Below the pieces are notes generated by a model, which saw nothing but the letters and a program-made list of their open reading frames with translations, was not told the DNA's origin and did no database searches. Shown here piece after piece: positions 1 through 8,168 of a DNA stretch of 64,000 nucleotides. Where the stretch lies: positions 1 through 64,000 of the forward strand of contig RFPP01000006.1 of NCBI GenBank assembly GCA_009926065.1. Direction: 5' to 3'. Position 1 is the first letter of the stretch. Each line of letters opens with the position of its first letter. The stretch comes from Flavobacteriaceae bacterium (lineage in GTDB: Bacteria; Bacteroidota; Bacteroidia; Flavobacteriales; Flavobacteriaceae). The translations under genes and the position numbers were made by a program.

Positions 1-1
1 T

Positions 2-280
2 GAAGTTACTGATGCCGATTCGTTTATCTTTGGATTAAAAGGTATGCCTGAAATTAAATTGAAAATGAAAGATAAAACTCCCAATTCTAAAATTGTTTTG
101 GGCGCTGCAAGTGATAAATTACCTTTTACATTAACTGCTAATATTGAGGAAATATCAGAATCTTCAGCTGCAATTCAATTGATATTTGAAGGAGAATTTA
201 ACGCGATGATGGCTATGATGGTTAAAGGGCCAATTAGCAAATTCATTGAGACTTTATCTGAAAACATGTCTAAATTATAA
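2..280 (+). CDS. SRPBCC-family protein, 5'-truncated by window edge
   Basis: The listed ORF begins at an internal ATG (44), but the same frame is open to the first bases of the window (…DSFIFGLKGMPEIK), so this is the C-terminal part of a longer gene. The visible ~92 residues alternate beta-strands (IVLGAASDKLPF, TLTANIEEI, SSAAIQLIFEGEF) and end in a long amphipathic helix (MMAMMVKGPISKFIETLSENM). That is the usual end of an SRPBCC/START-like helix-grip fold that binds a hydrophobic ligand. The ligand is unknown. The gene runs tail-to-tail into birA with a 12-nt gap. Family assignment is by recognition of the pattern. Confidence 0.75.
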   Translation, partial: EVTDADSFIFGLKGMPEIKLKMKDKTPNSKIVLGAASDKLPFTLTANIEEISESSAAIQLIFEGEFNAMMAMMVKGPISKFIETLSENMSKL

Positions 281-292
281 ATTCAATAGCCT

Positions 293-1024
293 TTAGTAGA
301 GTAACTGAATCTCTTTTATTCCAAAAGTTTCAATTGAATCATTTTCTATTTTTACTTCTAATTTTCCAGAAGAATTTACGCCTTGTATAATTCCCATGAA
401 CTTTTTTCCATTGGGTAATGAAAAAGCCATTGGAATTCCTTTTTTAAATAAATTTTTGTTATAGCTGTTCCATAATTGAGTAGTTAATTTATTTTGGAGT
501 ATATCACAATTAGATTTCAAACATACTATCAATTGGTTTAGGATAATTTCTTTATCAAATTCTTTTTTTGAAATTACTGCCATTGAAGAAGCTTTAGGAA
601 GATTATCAAAATTAATTTGGTTAACATTCAATCCAATGCCAATAATTGAAGTGATTTCTCCGTTATTTTTGATGGTATTTTCAATTAATATTCCAGCAAC
701 CTTTTTATTTTCTGACAATATGTCGTTTGGCCATTTAATTGATAAATTAGGAATTTTATTTTTTTCTAATGTTGTTAAAATGGATAAAGCAACAGCCACA
801 TTAAGATCAAAAATTTCAGAAATAGTGTTTAATACATTGTTAACTAAAACACTAAACATAAGGTTTTTACCGATTTCGGAATCCCATTTTGCTCCCATTT
901 GCCCTTTACCACGCGTTTGACTTTCGGCAGTTACAACAGTGAAATTCTCAAGTGATTGTTCTACTGACAAGCGCTTCAGAAAATCGTTAGTTGAATCTAT
1001 GGCATCGAGTTTGATTAATTTCAT
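293..1024 (-). CDS. birA: Biotin--[acetyl-CoA-carboxylase] ligase
   Basis: Cytoplasmic enzyme that activates biotin with ATP and attaches it to the carrier lysine of biotin-dependent carboxylases. The glycine-rich biotinyl-AMP loop appears as TRGKGQMGAKW (about residues 37-47) and the central KWPNDIL motif at 97-103, followed by KKVAGILIE. At 243 aa it is the short class: the N-terminal helix-turn-helix of E. coli BirA is absent, so it should act as ligase only and not as a repressor. A TAATTTTG -7 element lies 42 nt upstream and interleaves with the divergent rsfS promoter. Confidence 0.95.
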   Translation of the reverse strand: MKLIKLDAIDSTNDFLKRLSVEQSLENFTVVTAESQTRGKGQMGAKWDSEIGKNLMFSVLVNNVLNTISEIFDLNVAVALSILTTLEKNKIPNLSIKWPNDILSENKKVAGILIENTIKNNGEITSIIGIGLNVNQINFDNLPKASSMAVISKKEFDKEIILNQLIVCLKSNCDILQNKLTTQLWNSYNKNLFKKGIPMAFSLPNGKKFMGIIQGVNSSGKLEVKIENDSIETFGIKEIQLLY

Positions 1025-1065
1025 TAAAAAAAATGATTATGTTAATTTAAACTTGTGTAAAGTTT

Positions 1066-1073
1066 CAAAATTA
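1066..1073 (-). promoter_or_regulatory. birA promoter (-7 element TAATTTTG)
   Basis: On the minus strand this reads TAATTTTG, a perfect match to the Bacteroidota -7 consensus TAnnTTTG. A TTTTTTG sequence about 22 nt upstream (plus-strand CAA at 1096) could serve as the -33 element. Known: the consensus. Inference: use in vivo. Confidence 0.55.
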
Positions 1074-1087
1074 AGTACAAAAAATGG

Positions 1088-1095
1088 TAACTTTG
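1088..1095 (+). promoter_or_regulatory. rsfS-ftsH promoter (-7 element TAACTTTG)
   Basis: A perfect TAnnTTTG match 21 nt before the rsfS start codon. It lies on the opposite strand from, and within the footprint of, the birA promoter, so the two polymerases probably exclude each other. No clear -33 TTG is seen at the preferred spacing. Confidence 0.55.
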
Positions 1096-1116
1096 CAAAA
1101 AACATAAAATTATTAA

Positions 1117-1488
1117 ATGGCTAAAAAAAATAACAGCAATGATGTTTTATTAACAAACATTATTAAAGGGATTGAGGAAGTTAAAGGAAATGATATTGAT
1201 ATTTTAGATTTAAGAGCAATTGATAATTCAGCTTGTGATTATTTTGTAATTTGCAATGGAAATTCTAACACTCAAGTTACCGCAATTGTTAATTCAGTAC
1301 AAAAAACAGTTTCAAAAGAAATAAAAGACAAGCCTTGGCATGTTGAAGGAATGGAAAATGCAGAGTGGGTATTGATGGATTATGTGAATATTGTGGTTCA
1401 TGTATTTCAAAAAAATATTAGAGAATATTATAACATTGAAAGTCTTTGGGGTGATGCTAAAATTACAACAATAGAAAATAAATATTAA
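1117..1488 (+). CDS. rsfS: Ribosomal silencing factor RsfS
   Basis: RsfS (Iojap/DUF143 family) binds ribosomal protein uL14 on the 50S subunit and blocks subunit joining when nutrients are scarce. The 123-aa protein shows the family core: DILDLRAIDNSACDYFVICNG, then a helix with QVTAIVNSVQ, then WHVEGMENAEWVLMDYVNIVVHVF. The WxVEG…WVLxDY…VVHVF pattern is diagnostic. It sits 13 nt upstream of ftsH, an arrangement I recall as common in flavobacteria, and the two are probably co-transcribed. Confidence 0.95.
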   Translation: MAKKNNSNDVLLTNIIKGIEEVKGNDIDILDLRAIDNSACDYFVICNGNSNTQVTAIVNSVQKTVSKEIKDKPWHVEGMENAEWVLMDYVNIVVHVFQKNIREYYNIESLWGDAKITTIENKY

Positions 1489-1501
1489 GAAAATAAATTA
1501 A

Positions 1502-3430
1502 ATGGCTTCAGAAAACAATCCAAATCCAAAAAAAATAAAAATTAGTCCTTGGCTAATTTATGGTGTAGTTGCACTGATTTTTTTATTCATAAGCTTTATA
1601 ACCGGTGGCTCTAGTTTCGAAGAGCCATTAAAAACATCGTCTTCTAAATTCAACGAGTACCTTGAAAAAGGACAAGTTGGAAAAGTAATCGTTTATAACA
1701 AATCCGAAGCCGAAGTTTACTTAACAGCTGAAGCCTTAAAAGATCCAATTCACAAAGCGGTTGCAAATGATATTTTAAACCGACCTAGTAAAGGACCTCA
1801 TTACTCATTAGAAATTGGAAACGATGAAATCTTCCAAAATAAACTGGAAGCAGCTGTAAATGCAAAAAAATTAAAAGAATATAGCTTCTTACCGAAAAGC
1901 AGCTGGGGCGATTTATTGCAAATGATATTACCTTTTATTCTTATACTAGGTCTATGGATTTTCATAATGAGAAGAATGAACGGTGGTGCTGGCGGTGGCG
2001 GTGGACAAATTTTTAATATTGGAAAATCTAAAGCTAAATTGTTTGACGAAAAAACAGATATTAAAACCACTTTCAAAGATGTCGCTGGACTTGAAGGAGC
2101 AAAAGAAGAAATTCAAGAAATTGTAGAATTTCTTAAAAACCCTGAAAAATATACTAACTTGGGAGGTAAAATTCCTAAAGGAGCTTTATTAGTAGGACCT
2201 CCAGGAACTGGAAAAACTTTATTAGCTAAAGCAGTAGCAGGAGAGGCTCAAGTTCCATTTTTTTCATTATCCGGTTCTGATTTCGTTGAAATGTTTGTGG
2301 GTGTAGGAGCGTCAAGGGTAAGAGATTTATTTAAACAAGCAAAAGAAAAATCACCTGCTATTATATTCATTGATGAAATAGATGCCGTAGGTAGAGCTAG
2401 AGGAAAAAATAACATATCTGGCGGAAATGACGAACGTGAGAACACTCTAAATCAATTGCTTACAGAAATGGACGGATTTGGAACCAATTCAAATGTGATT
2501 GTTTTAGCCGCAACAAATAGAGCCGATGTATTAGACAAAGCTTTAATGAGAGCAGGTAGATTTGATAGACAAATATTTGTTGATTTACCGGACATTCGAG
2601 AAAGAAAAGAAATTTTTGAAGTTCACCTAGCCCCATTAAAAAAGGTCGAAGGATTAGATACTGACTTTTTAGCAAAACAAACTCCTGGATTTTCAGGTGC
2701 TGATATAGCTAATGTTTGTAACGAAGCCGCCTTAATTGCGGCAAGAAATAACAAATCGGCTGTAGATAAACAAGATTTTCTTGACGCAGTAGATAGAATT
2801 GTAGGAGGACTTGAAAAGAAAAATAAAATTGTTACTCCTGAAGAAAAAAGAGCAATTGCAATTCATGAATCGGGACACGCAACAGTTAGTTGGATGTTAG
2901 AACATGCAGCTCCATTAATAAAAGTAACTATTGTTCCAAGAGGCCAAAGTTTAGGTGCAGCTTGGTATTTACCTGAAGAAAGATTAATTGTTCGAACAGA
3001 ACAAATGCTGGATGAAATGTGTGCTACTATGGGGGGACGAGCGGCTGAAAAAGTTATTTTCGACAGAATATCTACCGGTGCATTAAGTGATTTAGAAAAA
3101 GTAACTAGACAAGCAAGAGCAATGGTTACAGTATATGGATTGAATGAAAAACTTGGAAATATTACCTATTATGATTCAACAGGTCAAAGTGAATATAGTT
3201 TTTCAAAACCATATTCAGAAGATACTGCAATGATTATTGATAAAGAAATTTCAAAATTAATTGAAAGTCAGTACCAAAGAGCAATTGATATTTTGTCTGA
3301 AAATAAAGATAAATTGATTAAATTAGCTGATATTTTAATTGAAAAAGAGGTTATATTCAAAGATGATTTGGAAGCAATATTCGGAAAACGTCCATTTGAA
3401 GAAATAATTTCTGAAGAAACTTCAGAATAA
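1502..3430 (+). CDS. ftsH: ATP-dependent zinc metalloprotease FtsH
   Basis: Membrane-anchored AAA+ protease that extracts and degrades damaged membrane proteins and selected regulators. It has two N-terminal membrane segments (about 17-37 and 137-157) around a periplasmic domain, then a glycine-rich linker (MNGGAGGGGGQ). The AAA module has Walker A GPPGTGKT (232-239), Walker B IIFIDEID and the second region of homology ATNRADVLDKALMRAGRFDRQ. The zinc site HESGH is at 455-459, with the third ligand in STGALSDLEKVT. Length (642 aa) is normal. A strong terminator follows. Confidence 0.97.
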   Translation: MASENNPNPKKIKISPWLIYGVVALIFLFISFITGGSSFEEPLKTSSSKFNEYLEKGQVGKVIVYNKSEAEVYLTAEALKDPIHKAVANDILNRPSKGPHYSLEIGNDEIFQNKLEAAVNAKKLKEYSFLPKSSWGDLLQMILPFILILGLWIFIMRRMNGGAGGGGGQIFNIGKSKAKLFDEKTDIKTTFKDVAGLEGAKEEIQEIVEFLKNPEKYTNLGGKIPKGALLVGPPGTGKTLLAKAVAGEAQVPFFSLSGSDFVEMFVGVGASRVRDLFKQAKEKSPAIIFIDEIDAVGRARGKNNISGGNDERENTLNQLLTEMDGFGTNSNVIVLAATNRADVLDKALMRAGRFDRQIFVDLPDIRERKEIFEVHLAPLKKVEGLDTDFLAKQTPGFSGADIANVCNEAALIAARNNKSAVDKQDFLDAVDRIVGGLEKKNKIVTPEEKRAIAIHESGHATVSWMLEHAAPLIKVTIVPRGQSLGAAWYLPEERLIVRTEQMLDEMCATMGGRAAEKVIFDRISTGALSDLEKVTRQARAMVTVYGLNEKLGNITYYDSTGQSEYSFSKPYSEDTAMIIDKEISKLIESQYQRAIDILSENKDKLIKLADILIEKEVIFKDDLEAIFGKRPFEEIISEETSE

Positions 3431-3453
3431 CCTACAAATATTTAATAAATATT

Positions 3454-3496
3454 AAAATCTTAATTCAAAATTTATATTTGAATTAAGATTTTTTTT
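3454..3496 (+). terminator. ftsH intrinsic terminator
   Basis: A perfect 16-bp inverted repeat (AAAATCTTAATTCAAA … TTTGAATTAAGATTTT) with a 7-nt loop, followed by a T run. It starts 24 nt after the ftsH stop codon. The T tract runs directly into the -7 element of the next gene. Confidence 0.85.
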
Positions 3497-3503
3497 ATCT
3501 TTG
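3496..3503 (+). promoter_or_regulatory. Promoter of LUD-cdsA-psd operon (TATCTTTG)
   Basis: A perfect TAnnTTTG match 42 nt before the LUD gene start. TTTG at 3477-3480, which is also the right arm of the ftsH terminator, is a possible but short-spaced -33 element. Assignment is by consensus. Confidence 0.55.
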
Positions 3504-3544
3504 AATGTTTTGTTAAAAATAAACTATATATTTTTGAAATAGTA

Positions 3545-4147
3545 ATGAGTCTTTTTAGAAAATTTTTTGGTTCAAATGATGATTCCTCAGACGAGGATAA
3601 CATCAGTGAATTCAATCGGTCCGGTTCGGATCTTTCTTTGCCTATTGACGAAAGATTCACATATAACTTTAAAAAAAATGGAGGAAAATTCTTGTACTGT
3701 GAAAATCTTACCGAAATTAAAGAACATTTCGAAAATATTTTAGAAGAAAATGACTGGTTTGAATCTGAAGTGCTTTGCTTTGATTCTAGTTTATTTGAGT
3801 TATTAGATGAAAATAAACTAAGTTATGACCAACCTTCAAATCCAAAATTTTTATTTGGAACTTGTGAAAATTTAATTGCCGAAGAAGGTTCGATTCTTTT
3901 TTCCTCCAGTCAAATTAAACAAAATAAACCAAACGAATTACCTACAAACATCATTATTTATGCTACAACTAGTCAAATAGTTGAAAGCACAAGTGATGGA
4001 CTCCGAATGATAAAAAATAAATACCAAAAGAACTATCCTACCAATATAACAACAATTAAGTACTTTGAAAAAGTTAAAGAAGATGACTTTTTACATTATG
4101 GAAGTTCAGCTAAGAATCTTTACTTATTGCTTTTAGAGGATTTATAA
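3545..4147 (+). CDS. LUD-domain protein (LutC/YkgG-like)
   Basis: A 200-aa protein with the LUD fold of lactate-utilisation subunits LutB/LutC. Seen: an acidic low-complexity N-terminus (SNDDSSDEDNISEF), a segment FKKNGGKFLYCENLTEI typical of the start of the domain, GTCENLIAEEGSILFSS, and a late ASTSQIVES-like stretch (ATTSQIVES). Partner LutA and LutB genes are absent here, and the gene instead heads a phospholipid operon, 1 nt ahead of cdsA. A role in lactate oxidation is therefore doubtful. The family is fairly sure, the function unknown. Confidence 0.8.
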   Translation: MSLFRKFFGSNDDSSDEDNISEFNRSGSDLSLPIDERFTYNFKKNGGKFLYCENLTEIKEHFENILEENDWFESEVLCFDSSLFELLDENKLSYDQPSNPKFLFGTCENLIAEEGSILFSSSQIKQNKPNELPTNIIIYATTSQIVESTSDGLRMIKNKYQKNYPTNITTIKYFEKVKEDDFLHYGSSAKNLYLLLLEDL

Positions 4148-4148
4148 A

Positions 4149-4994
4149 ATGGGTGAAACTCTAAAAAGAGCAATTTCAGGAGCTGTTTATATTTTTTTAT
4201 TGCTTGCCTGTATATTATATTCAACTGAAAGTTTTTTAATATTATTTGGAATATTTCTAATTATCTCTCTAATTGAATTTTGTAACTTAATTCAAGTTAA
4301 TAAAATAATTCCTGTTCTTTTTGGAACTTCTATTTACACATCAGTAATAATTTTTAGTAATTATTACAAAAGTAAATTTGAAATTATCCAAACCTTAGAT
4401 AATATTTTACTTATTACTACCCTTATAGTTTCCATAAAATGTATTTTTTTTCTATTTGATAATAAAAGTAAAATTGATACTTTTTCAAAATACCTTTTTT
4501 TATTGGGATACATAACTTTACCTTTTATTTTCATTACCAAAATTTCTTTTGGTATTAATAATTACAATCCAAAAATAATTATAGGTTTATTTATATTAAT
4601 TTGGACAAACGATACATTTGCATACATAATTGGAAAATCTACAGGAAAACATAAATTATTTGAAAAAATATCGCCAAAAAAAACTGTGGAAGGCTTTTTT
4701 GGAGGACTGATTTTTGCGATATTTGCAGGGTACTTAATTTCTAGTTATCTAATTAAACCATCAACTCAATTTAGCAATAAATCTATGTTAATTTGGATGA
4801 TTATCGCAGCAATTGTAGCCGTAATAGGTACTGTTGGTGATTTAATTGAATCGAAATTTAAACGGATAGCTGGTGTAAAAGATAGTGGAAAAATAATGCC
4901 CGGTCACGGAGGTGTTTTAGATCGTTTAGATAGTGTTATATTTGTAGCACCATTCATATTTTTATTTTATAAAATTTTAAATTATGTTTCATAA
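4149..4994 (+). CDS. cdsA: Phosphatidate cytidylyltransferase
   Basis: Integral membrane enzyme making CDP-diacylglycerol from phosphatidate and CTP, the branch point of phospholipid synthesis. The 281-aa protein has about eight hydrophobic segments. It ends with the CTP-transferase signature: GDLIESKFKRIAGVKDSGK, then a loop MPGHGGVLDRLDS. A conserved cytosolic loop GKHKLFEKISPKKTVEG precedes it. The gene overlaps psd by 11 nt, so translation is probably coupled, and the two enzymes act in the same pathway leading to phosphatidylethanolamine. Confidence 0.96.
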   Translation: MGETLKRAISGAVYIFLLLACILYSTESFLILFGIFLIISLIEFCNLIQVNKIIPVLFGTSIYTSVIIFSNYYKSKFEIIQTLDNILLITTLIVSIKCIFFLFDNKSKIDTFSKYLFLLGYITLPFIFITKISFGINNYNPKIIIGLFILIWTNDTFAYIIGKSTGKHKLFEKISPKKTVEGFFGGLIFAIFAGYLISSYLIKPSTQFSNKSMLIWMIIAAIVAVIGTVGDLIESKFKRIAGVKDSGKIMPGHGGVLDRLDSVIFVAPFIFLFYKILNYVS

Positions 4995-5634
4995 AGAAGG
5001 GAGTAAAATAATATTATTTTCAACAACATTAACGGTAGCGTTTTTATTATTAGCTGATACATTTATATCTACAATATGGTTACAAAAAACTGTTGAAATA
5101 GTAGTTTTACTATTTCTAATAATTATTTTACAATTTTTCAGAAATCCTGAAAGAAAAGTTGAAATAAATGACACCCACATTATAGCCCCAGTAGACGGAA
5201 AAGTTGTAGTAATTGAAGAGGTTTTTGAAAGTGAATATTTTAAAGATAAACGAATACAAGTATCTATTTTCATGTCTCCAATAAATGTTCATGTGACAAG
5301 GTATCCAGTAAACGGTACAGTAAAATTTAGTAAATATCATCCAGGAAAATTTTTGGTAGCTTGGCATCCTAAAGCAAGTGAAGAAAACGAAAGAACGACA
5401 ATAGTTGTTGATAACATCGAATTTGGAGAAATATTATATCGCCAAATTGCTGGTGCTTTAGCCAAGAGAATCGTAAATTATGCCGAACAAGGGACTCAAG
5501 TAGTTCAAGGAACGGATGCAGGATTTATTAAATTTGGTTCTCGAGTAGATTTATTTTTACCTTTAGGTACAAAAATTAATGTGAAATTAAATGAAAAAGT
5601 AGTTGGAGGCAAAACTATAATTGCAATAAAATAA
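4984..5634 (+). CDS. psd: Phosphatidylserine decarboxylase proenzyme
   Basis: Decarboxylates phosphatidylserine to phosphatidylethanolamine. The 216-aa short form has two N-terminal membrane segments, the APVDGKV motif (IIAPVDGKVVVIEE), INVHVTRYPVNG, and the GS self-cleavage site in GFIKFGSRVD (about G185/S186). Cleavage there creates the pyruvoyl cofactor on the small C-terminal chain. The start overlaps the end of cdsA. Phosphatidylserine synthase is not in the window. Confidence 0.94.
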   Translation: MFHKEGSKIILFSTTLTVAFLLLADTFISTIWLQKTVEIVVLLFLIIILQFFRNPERKVEINDTHIIAPVDGKVVVIEEVFESEYFKDKRIQVSIFMSPINVHVTRYPVNGTVKFSKYHPGKFLVAWHPKASEENERTTIVVDNIEFGEILYRQIAGALAKRIVNYAEQGTQVVQGTDAGFIKFGSRVDLFLPLGTKINVKLNEKVVGGKTIIAIK

Positions 5635-5638
5635 TATT

Positions 5639-5908
5639 ATGGACGGTCGTGATTTAGAAACTAGATTTGCTGAAGCTGTTGAAATTGCTTCAAAAATGTC
5701 TCAGGATTCATTGCCCCAAGATGTTCAATTACGCTTATATGCTTATTATAAACAAGCTACATTTGGAACAGCAAGTGGAATGCCAAATTCAAATTTTGAC
5801 TTAAGAAACGCTTTTAAAACCAATGCATGGATGCAAATTAGTCACTTATCAATCGATGAGGCAAAAGAATTATATATAGAAAACATATTGTCATTACAAA
5901 AAAAATAA
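5639..5908 (+). CDS. Acyl-CoA-binding protein (ACBP)
   Basis: A complete 89-aa ACBP-like protein that should bind long-chain acyl-CoA as a four-helix bundle in the cytoplasm. Seen: LETRFAEAVEIASKM at the N-terminus, the hallmark LRLYAYYKQATFG (family consensus LxLYxLYKQATxG), then FDLRNAFKTNAWMQISHLSIDEAKELYIE, where W and K positions match the eukaryotic family. ACBPs are patchy in bacteria but recurrent in Flavobacteriia. It is 4 nt after psd, which suggests acyl-CoA delivery for phospholipid synthesis. Confidence 0.9.
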   Translation: MDGRDLETRFAEAVEIASKMSQDSLPQDVQLRLYAYYKQATFGTASGMPNSNFDLRNAFKTNAWMQISHLSIDEAKELYIENILSLQKK

Positions 5909-5912
5909 AATC

Positions 5913-6686
5913 ATGAAAAAGACAAAATTATTATTACTGTGTTTTTCATTCCTTTGCTTGGTTACATCTTGTAACAAAAAAAAACTTACCGAAGTTGTTG
6001 AAGTTCCATTACCAACTGCAGAAGAAAAATTTATTATTGGTTCTCCAAATGATGTCGAAGCAAACGAAGGTGCATTTGAATTAATAAAATTACCTTATGC
6101 TTATGATGCAATTTCCCCAGAAATTGAGGCAGGCACGATGCAATTGCATTATTCCAAGCACTATTTAAATTACACCAATAGCTTGAATAAGGCTATTAAA
6201 GATTCCGATTTTGAGGACCTATCTATCGAAGAATTATTGAGAAAATCAATACCTGATAGTTTGAATATTAAAAATAATGCTGGTGGATATTATAATCATT
6301 CTTTGTTTTTTGAATGTATTGGGCCAAAATCTGGAGGTAAGCCAAAAGATACTTTAGCAATTGCTATTAATAGAGATTTTGGTTCTTTAGATGGATTTAA
6401 AAACCAATTTAAAAATGCTGCTAACAGGGTTTTTGGATCTGGATGGGCCTGGTTAATTGTAGATAATTCAGGTAAATTAAAAGTAACTACAACTGCTAAT
6501 CAAGATAATCCTTTGATGCCAGGAGCTGATGTTCCTGGAAAACCAATTTTAGCTCTTGATGTATGGGAACATGCTTATTATTTGGAATATCAGAATTCTC
6601 GTAAAAATTATATTGAGGCTTTTTTTAATATAATAAATTGGAATATAGTAGGTGAAAAATATGAAGCAGCTATAAAAAAAGAATAA
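5913..6686 (+). CDS. Fe/Mn superoxide dismutase, lipoprotein form
   Basis: Dismutates superoxide to oxygen and peroxide. Metal ligands are visible: MQLHYSKHYLNY (first His), GGYYNHSLFF (second His) and LDVWEHAYYLEY (Asp and His), with the GSGWAWLIVD signature between them. The 257-aa protein has about 50 extra N-terminal residues compared with cytoplasmic forms. They begin with a lipoprotein signal (LLLLCFSFLCLVTSCNKKK, lipid-modified Cys at the LVTSC lipobox), so it should be exported. Iron versus manganese cannot be decided. It lies 4 nt after the ACBP gene, the last gene in tight spacing. Confidence 0.95.
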   Translation: MKKTKLLLLCFSFLCLVTSCNKKKLTEVVEVPLPTAEEKFIIGSPNDVEANEGAFELIKLPYAYDAISPEIEAGTMQLHYSKHYLNYTNSLNKAIKDSDFEDLSIEELLRKSIPDSLNIKNNAGGYYNHSLFFECIGPKSGGKPKDTLAIAINRDFGSLDGFKNQFKNAANRVFGSGWAWLIVDNSGKLKVTTTANQDNPLMPGADVPGKPILALDVWEHAYYLEYQNSRKNYIEAFFNIINWNIVGEKYEAAIKKE

Positions 6687-6711
6687 TTCTAAAAATAATT
6701 TAATTTTCTTA

Positions 6712-7215
6712 ATGAAAAAGATACCTCTTCTTTTTATATACTTGTTGATAATTACTTTTTCAAGCTGTGAAAAGGATGACATTTGCGATGCATCCACTTC
6801 TACTACTCCAAAACTAATTATTGAATTTTATGACATTCTAAATCCAATAGTGAAAAAAAATGTGACCAATTTAGCTGTCAAAGAAATAAATACTTCATCG
6901 AGTTTAGTATTTAATGGGACAAGTAAAATCAAGATTCCTTTAAAAACAAATTTAGATCTTACCAAATATAGCTTCATATTGAATAGCACTGATACTGCGA
7001 TTGATAACGAGGATTTTCTTCAATTTAATTATACTAGGCAAAATCTATTTGTTTCAAGAGCGTGCGGATTCAAAACCAATTTTACACTAAATCCAATAAC
7101 TCCCTTTATTAAAACAGAAACTTCAACACCTGATGGTTATTGGATTCAAAATGTGGAAATTATTACCTCAAATATAACAACTGAAAATGAAATACATGTC
7201 AAAATTTACTTTTAG
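6712..7215 (+). CDS. DUF6452-family putative lipoprotein
   Basis: A 167-aa protein of unknown function with a lipoprotein signal ending ITFSSCEKDD, followed by CDAS. The mature part is beta-rich and contains a conserved late Cys (VSRACGFKTNF). I recognise it as DUF6452, which in Bacteroidota regularly precedes DUF6048. The next gene overlaps its 3' end, so the two are probably translated together and act in the same envelope process. The process itself is unknown. Confidence 0.75.
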   Translation: MKKIPLLFIYLLIITFSSCEKDDICDASTSTTPKLIIEFYDILNPIVKKNVTNLAVKEINTSSSLVFNGTSKIKIPLKTNLDLTKYSFILNSTDTAIDNEDFLQFNYTRQNLFVSRACGFKTNFTLNPITPFIKTETSTPDGYWIQNVEIITSNITTENEIHVKIYF

Positions 7216-7921
7216 TATACTTCTGATTTTGACATCATTTTTTGTGATTGCTCAAAATAATAAAATAGACAGTATTCCGCCAAAAATTGAAAAATATGGT
7301 GTCCGATTTGGAGCTGATTTATCAAAAATAATTCAATCTTTTTACAATAAAAATTATAAAGGAATTGAATTTGTTGGAGATTACCGAGTAACAAAAAATT
7401 ACTACTTAGCTGGTGAAATAGGAAATGAAAATATAACTGTTGAAGATAATAGATTAAGTTTTACAACCCAAGGTACTTATTTAAAAGTTGGTTTCGACTA
7501 TAATTCCTATGAAAATTGGCTTGATATGAGAAATATGATTTATATAGGTATGAGATATGGTGCAAGTACTTTCAGTCAAACCTTAAATTCCTATTCTATT
7601 TACAATACATCAACCTATTTTCCTGAGGCTCCAACTGTAATTTCCGGAGAAAAATACAACGGATTAACCTCCCAATGGATTGAAGTTGTATTGGGTTTAA
7701 AAGCGGAAGTCATAAAAAATATCTATTTAGGATTTAGTGTAAGAGTAAACAGGTTACTAACCAATACAAAACCTGACAATTTTGATAATTTGTTTATTCC
7801 TGGCTTCAACAGAACCTATAATGGAGATTTTGGAGTTGGTTTTAATTATACCGTTTCCTACTTCTTACCTTTGTATAAAACAAAATCAACTGCAAAGGCA
7901 GAACCTAAAAAGAAAAAGTAA
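7187..7921 (+). CDS. DUF6048-family putative outer-membrane beta-barrel protein
   Basis: A 244-aa protein with a cleavable signal (FTFSILLILTSFFVIAQ). Repeated amphipathic strands alternate with aromatic girdle residues (KYGVRFGADLSK, YYLAGEIGNENI, YLKVGFDYNSY, IGMRYGASTF, GVGFNYTVSYFLPLY), which suggests an 8- to 10-stranded barrel. It ends in a short basic tail. An in-frame ATG at 7196 is an equally good start. The gene overlaps the DUF6452 gene by 20-29 nt. Function unknown; barrel topology is inferred from the strand pattern. Confidence 0.75.
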   Translation: MKYMSKFTFSILLILTSFFVIAQNNKIDSIPPKIEKYGVRFGADLSKIIQSFYNKNYKGIEFVGDYRVTKNYYLAGEIGNENITVEDNRLSFTTQGTYLKVGFDYNSYENWLDMRNMIYIGMRYGASTFSQTLNSYSIYNTSTYFPEAPTVISGEKYNGLTSQWIEVVLGLKAEVIKNIYLGFSVRVNRLLTNTKPDNFDNLFIPGFNRTYNGDFGVGFNYTVSYFLPLYKTKSTAKAEPKKKK

Positions 7922-8158
7922 TTACTTAATTTCCTTAATTCCTTTTAGGAATAACCATTTCATAAATAGCTTTTCACCATCGTTTGTTTTTACAGCTTGA
8001 AATTTAGGTGACAATATCGTGCTAACAACAAATGATGTAATTGGAACCCAAAATCCTGTCAAATTGGAATATTTATCAAGTAAAATTCTAAACAAAATAA
8101 ACAAAACTGCAAAACATAACAATTGAAAAACGAAAGCTTTAACTTGTAACTTAGTCAT
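7922..8158 (-). CDS. Small two-helix membrane protein, unknown function
   Basis: A 78-aa protein with two hydrophobic segments (about 9-28 and 35-52) and a basic C-terminus ending GIKEIK. It resembles small conserved hypothetical proteins of Flavobacteriaceae, but I do not recognise a named family. It is directly downstream of the RNA methyltransferase gene on the same strand with a 10-nt gap, so it is probably co-transcribed. It is tail-to-tail with the DUF6048 gene without overlap, which supports a real gene. Confidence 0.65.
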   Translation of the reverse strand: MTKLQVKAFVFQLLCFAVLFILFRILLDKYSNLTGFWVPITSFVVSTILSPKFQAVKTNDGEKLFMKWLFLKGIKEIK

Positions 8159-8168
8159 AATTATAAAT

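Noticed and set aside
4989-5367. Two minus-strand ORFs inside psd
   Set aside because: Antisense shadows of a gene with clear catalytic motifs.
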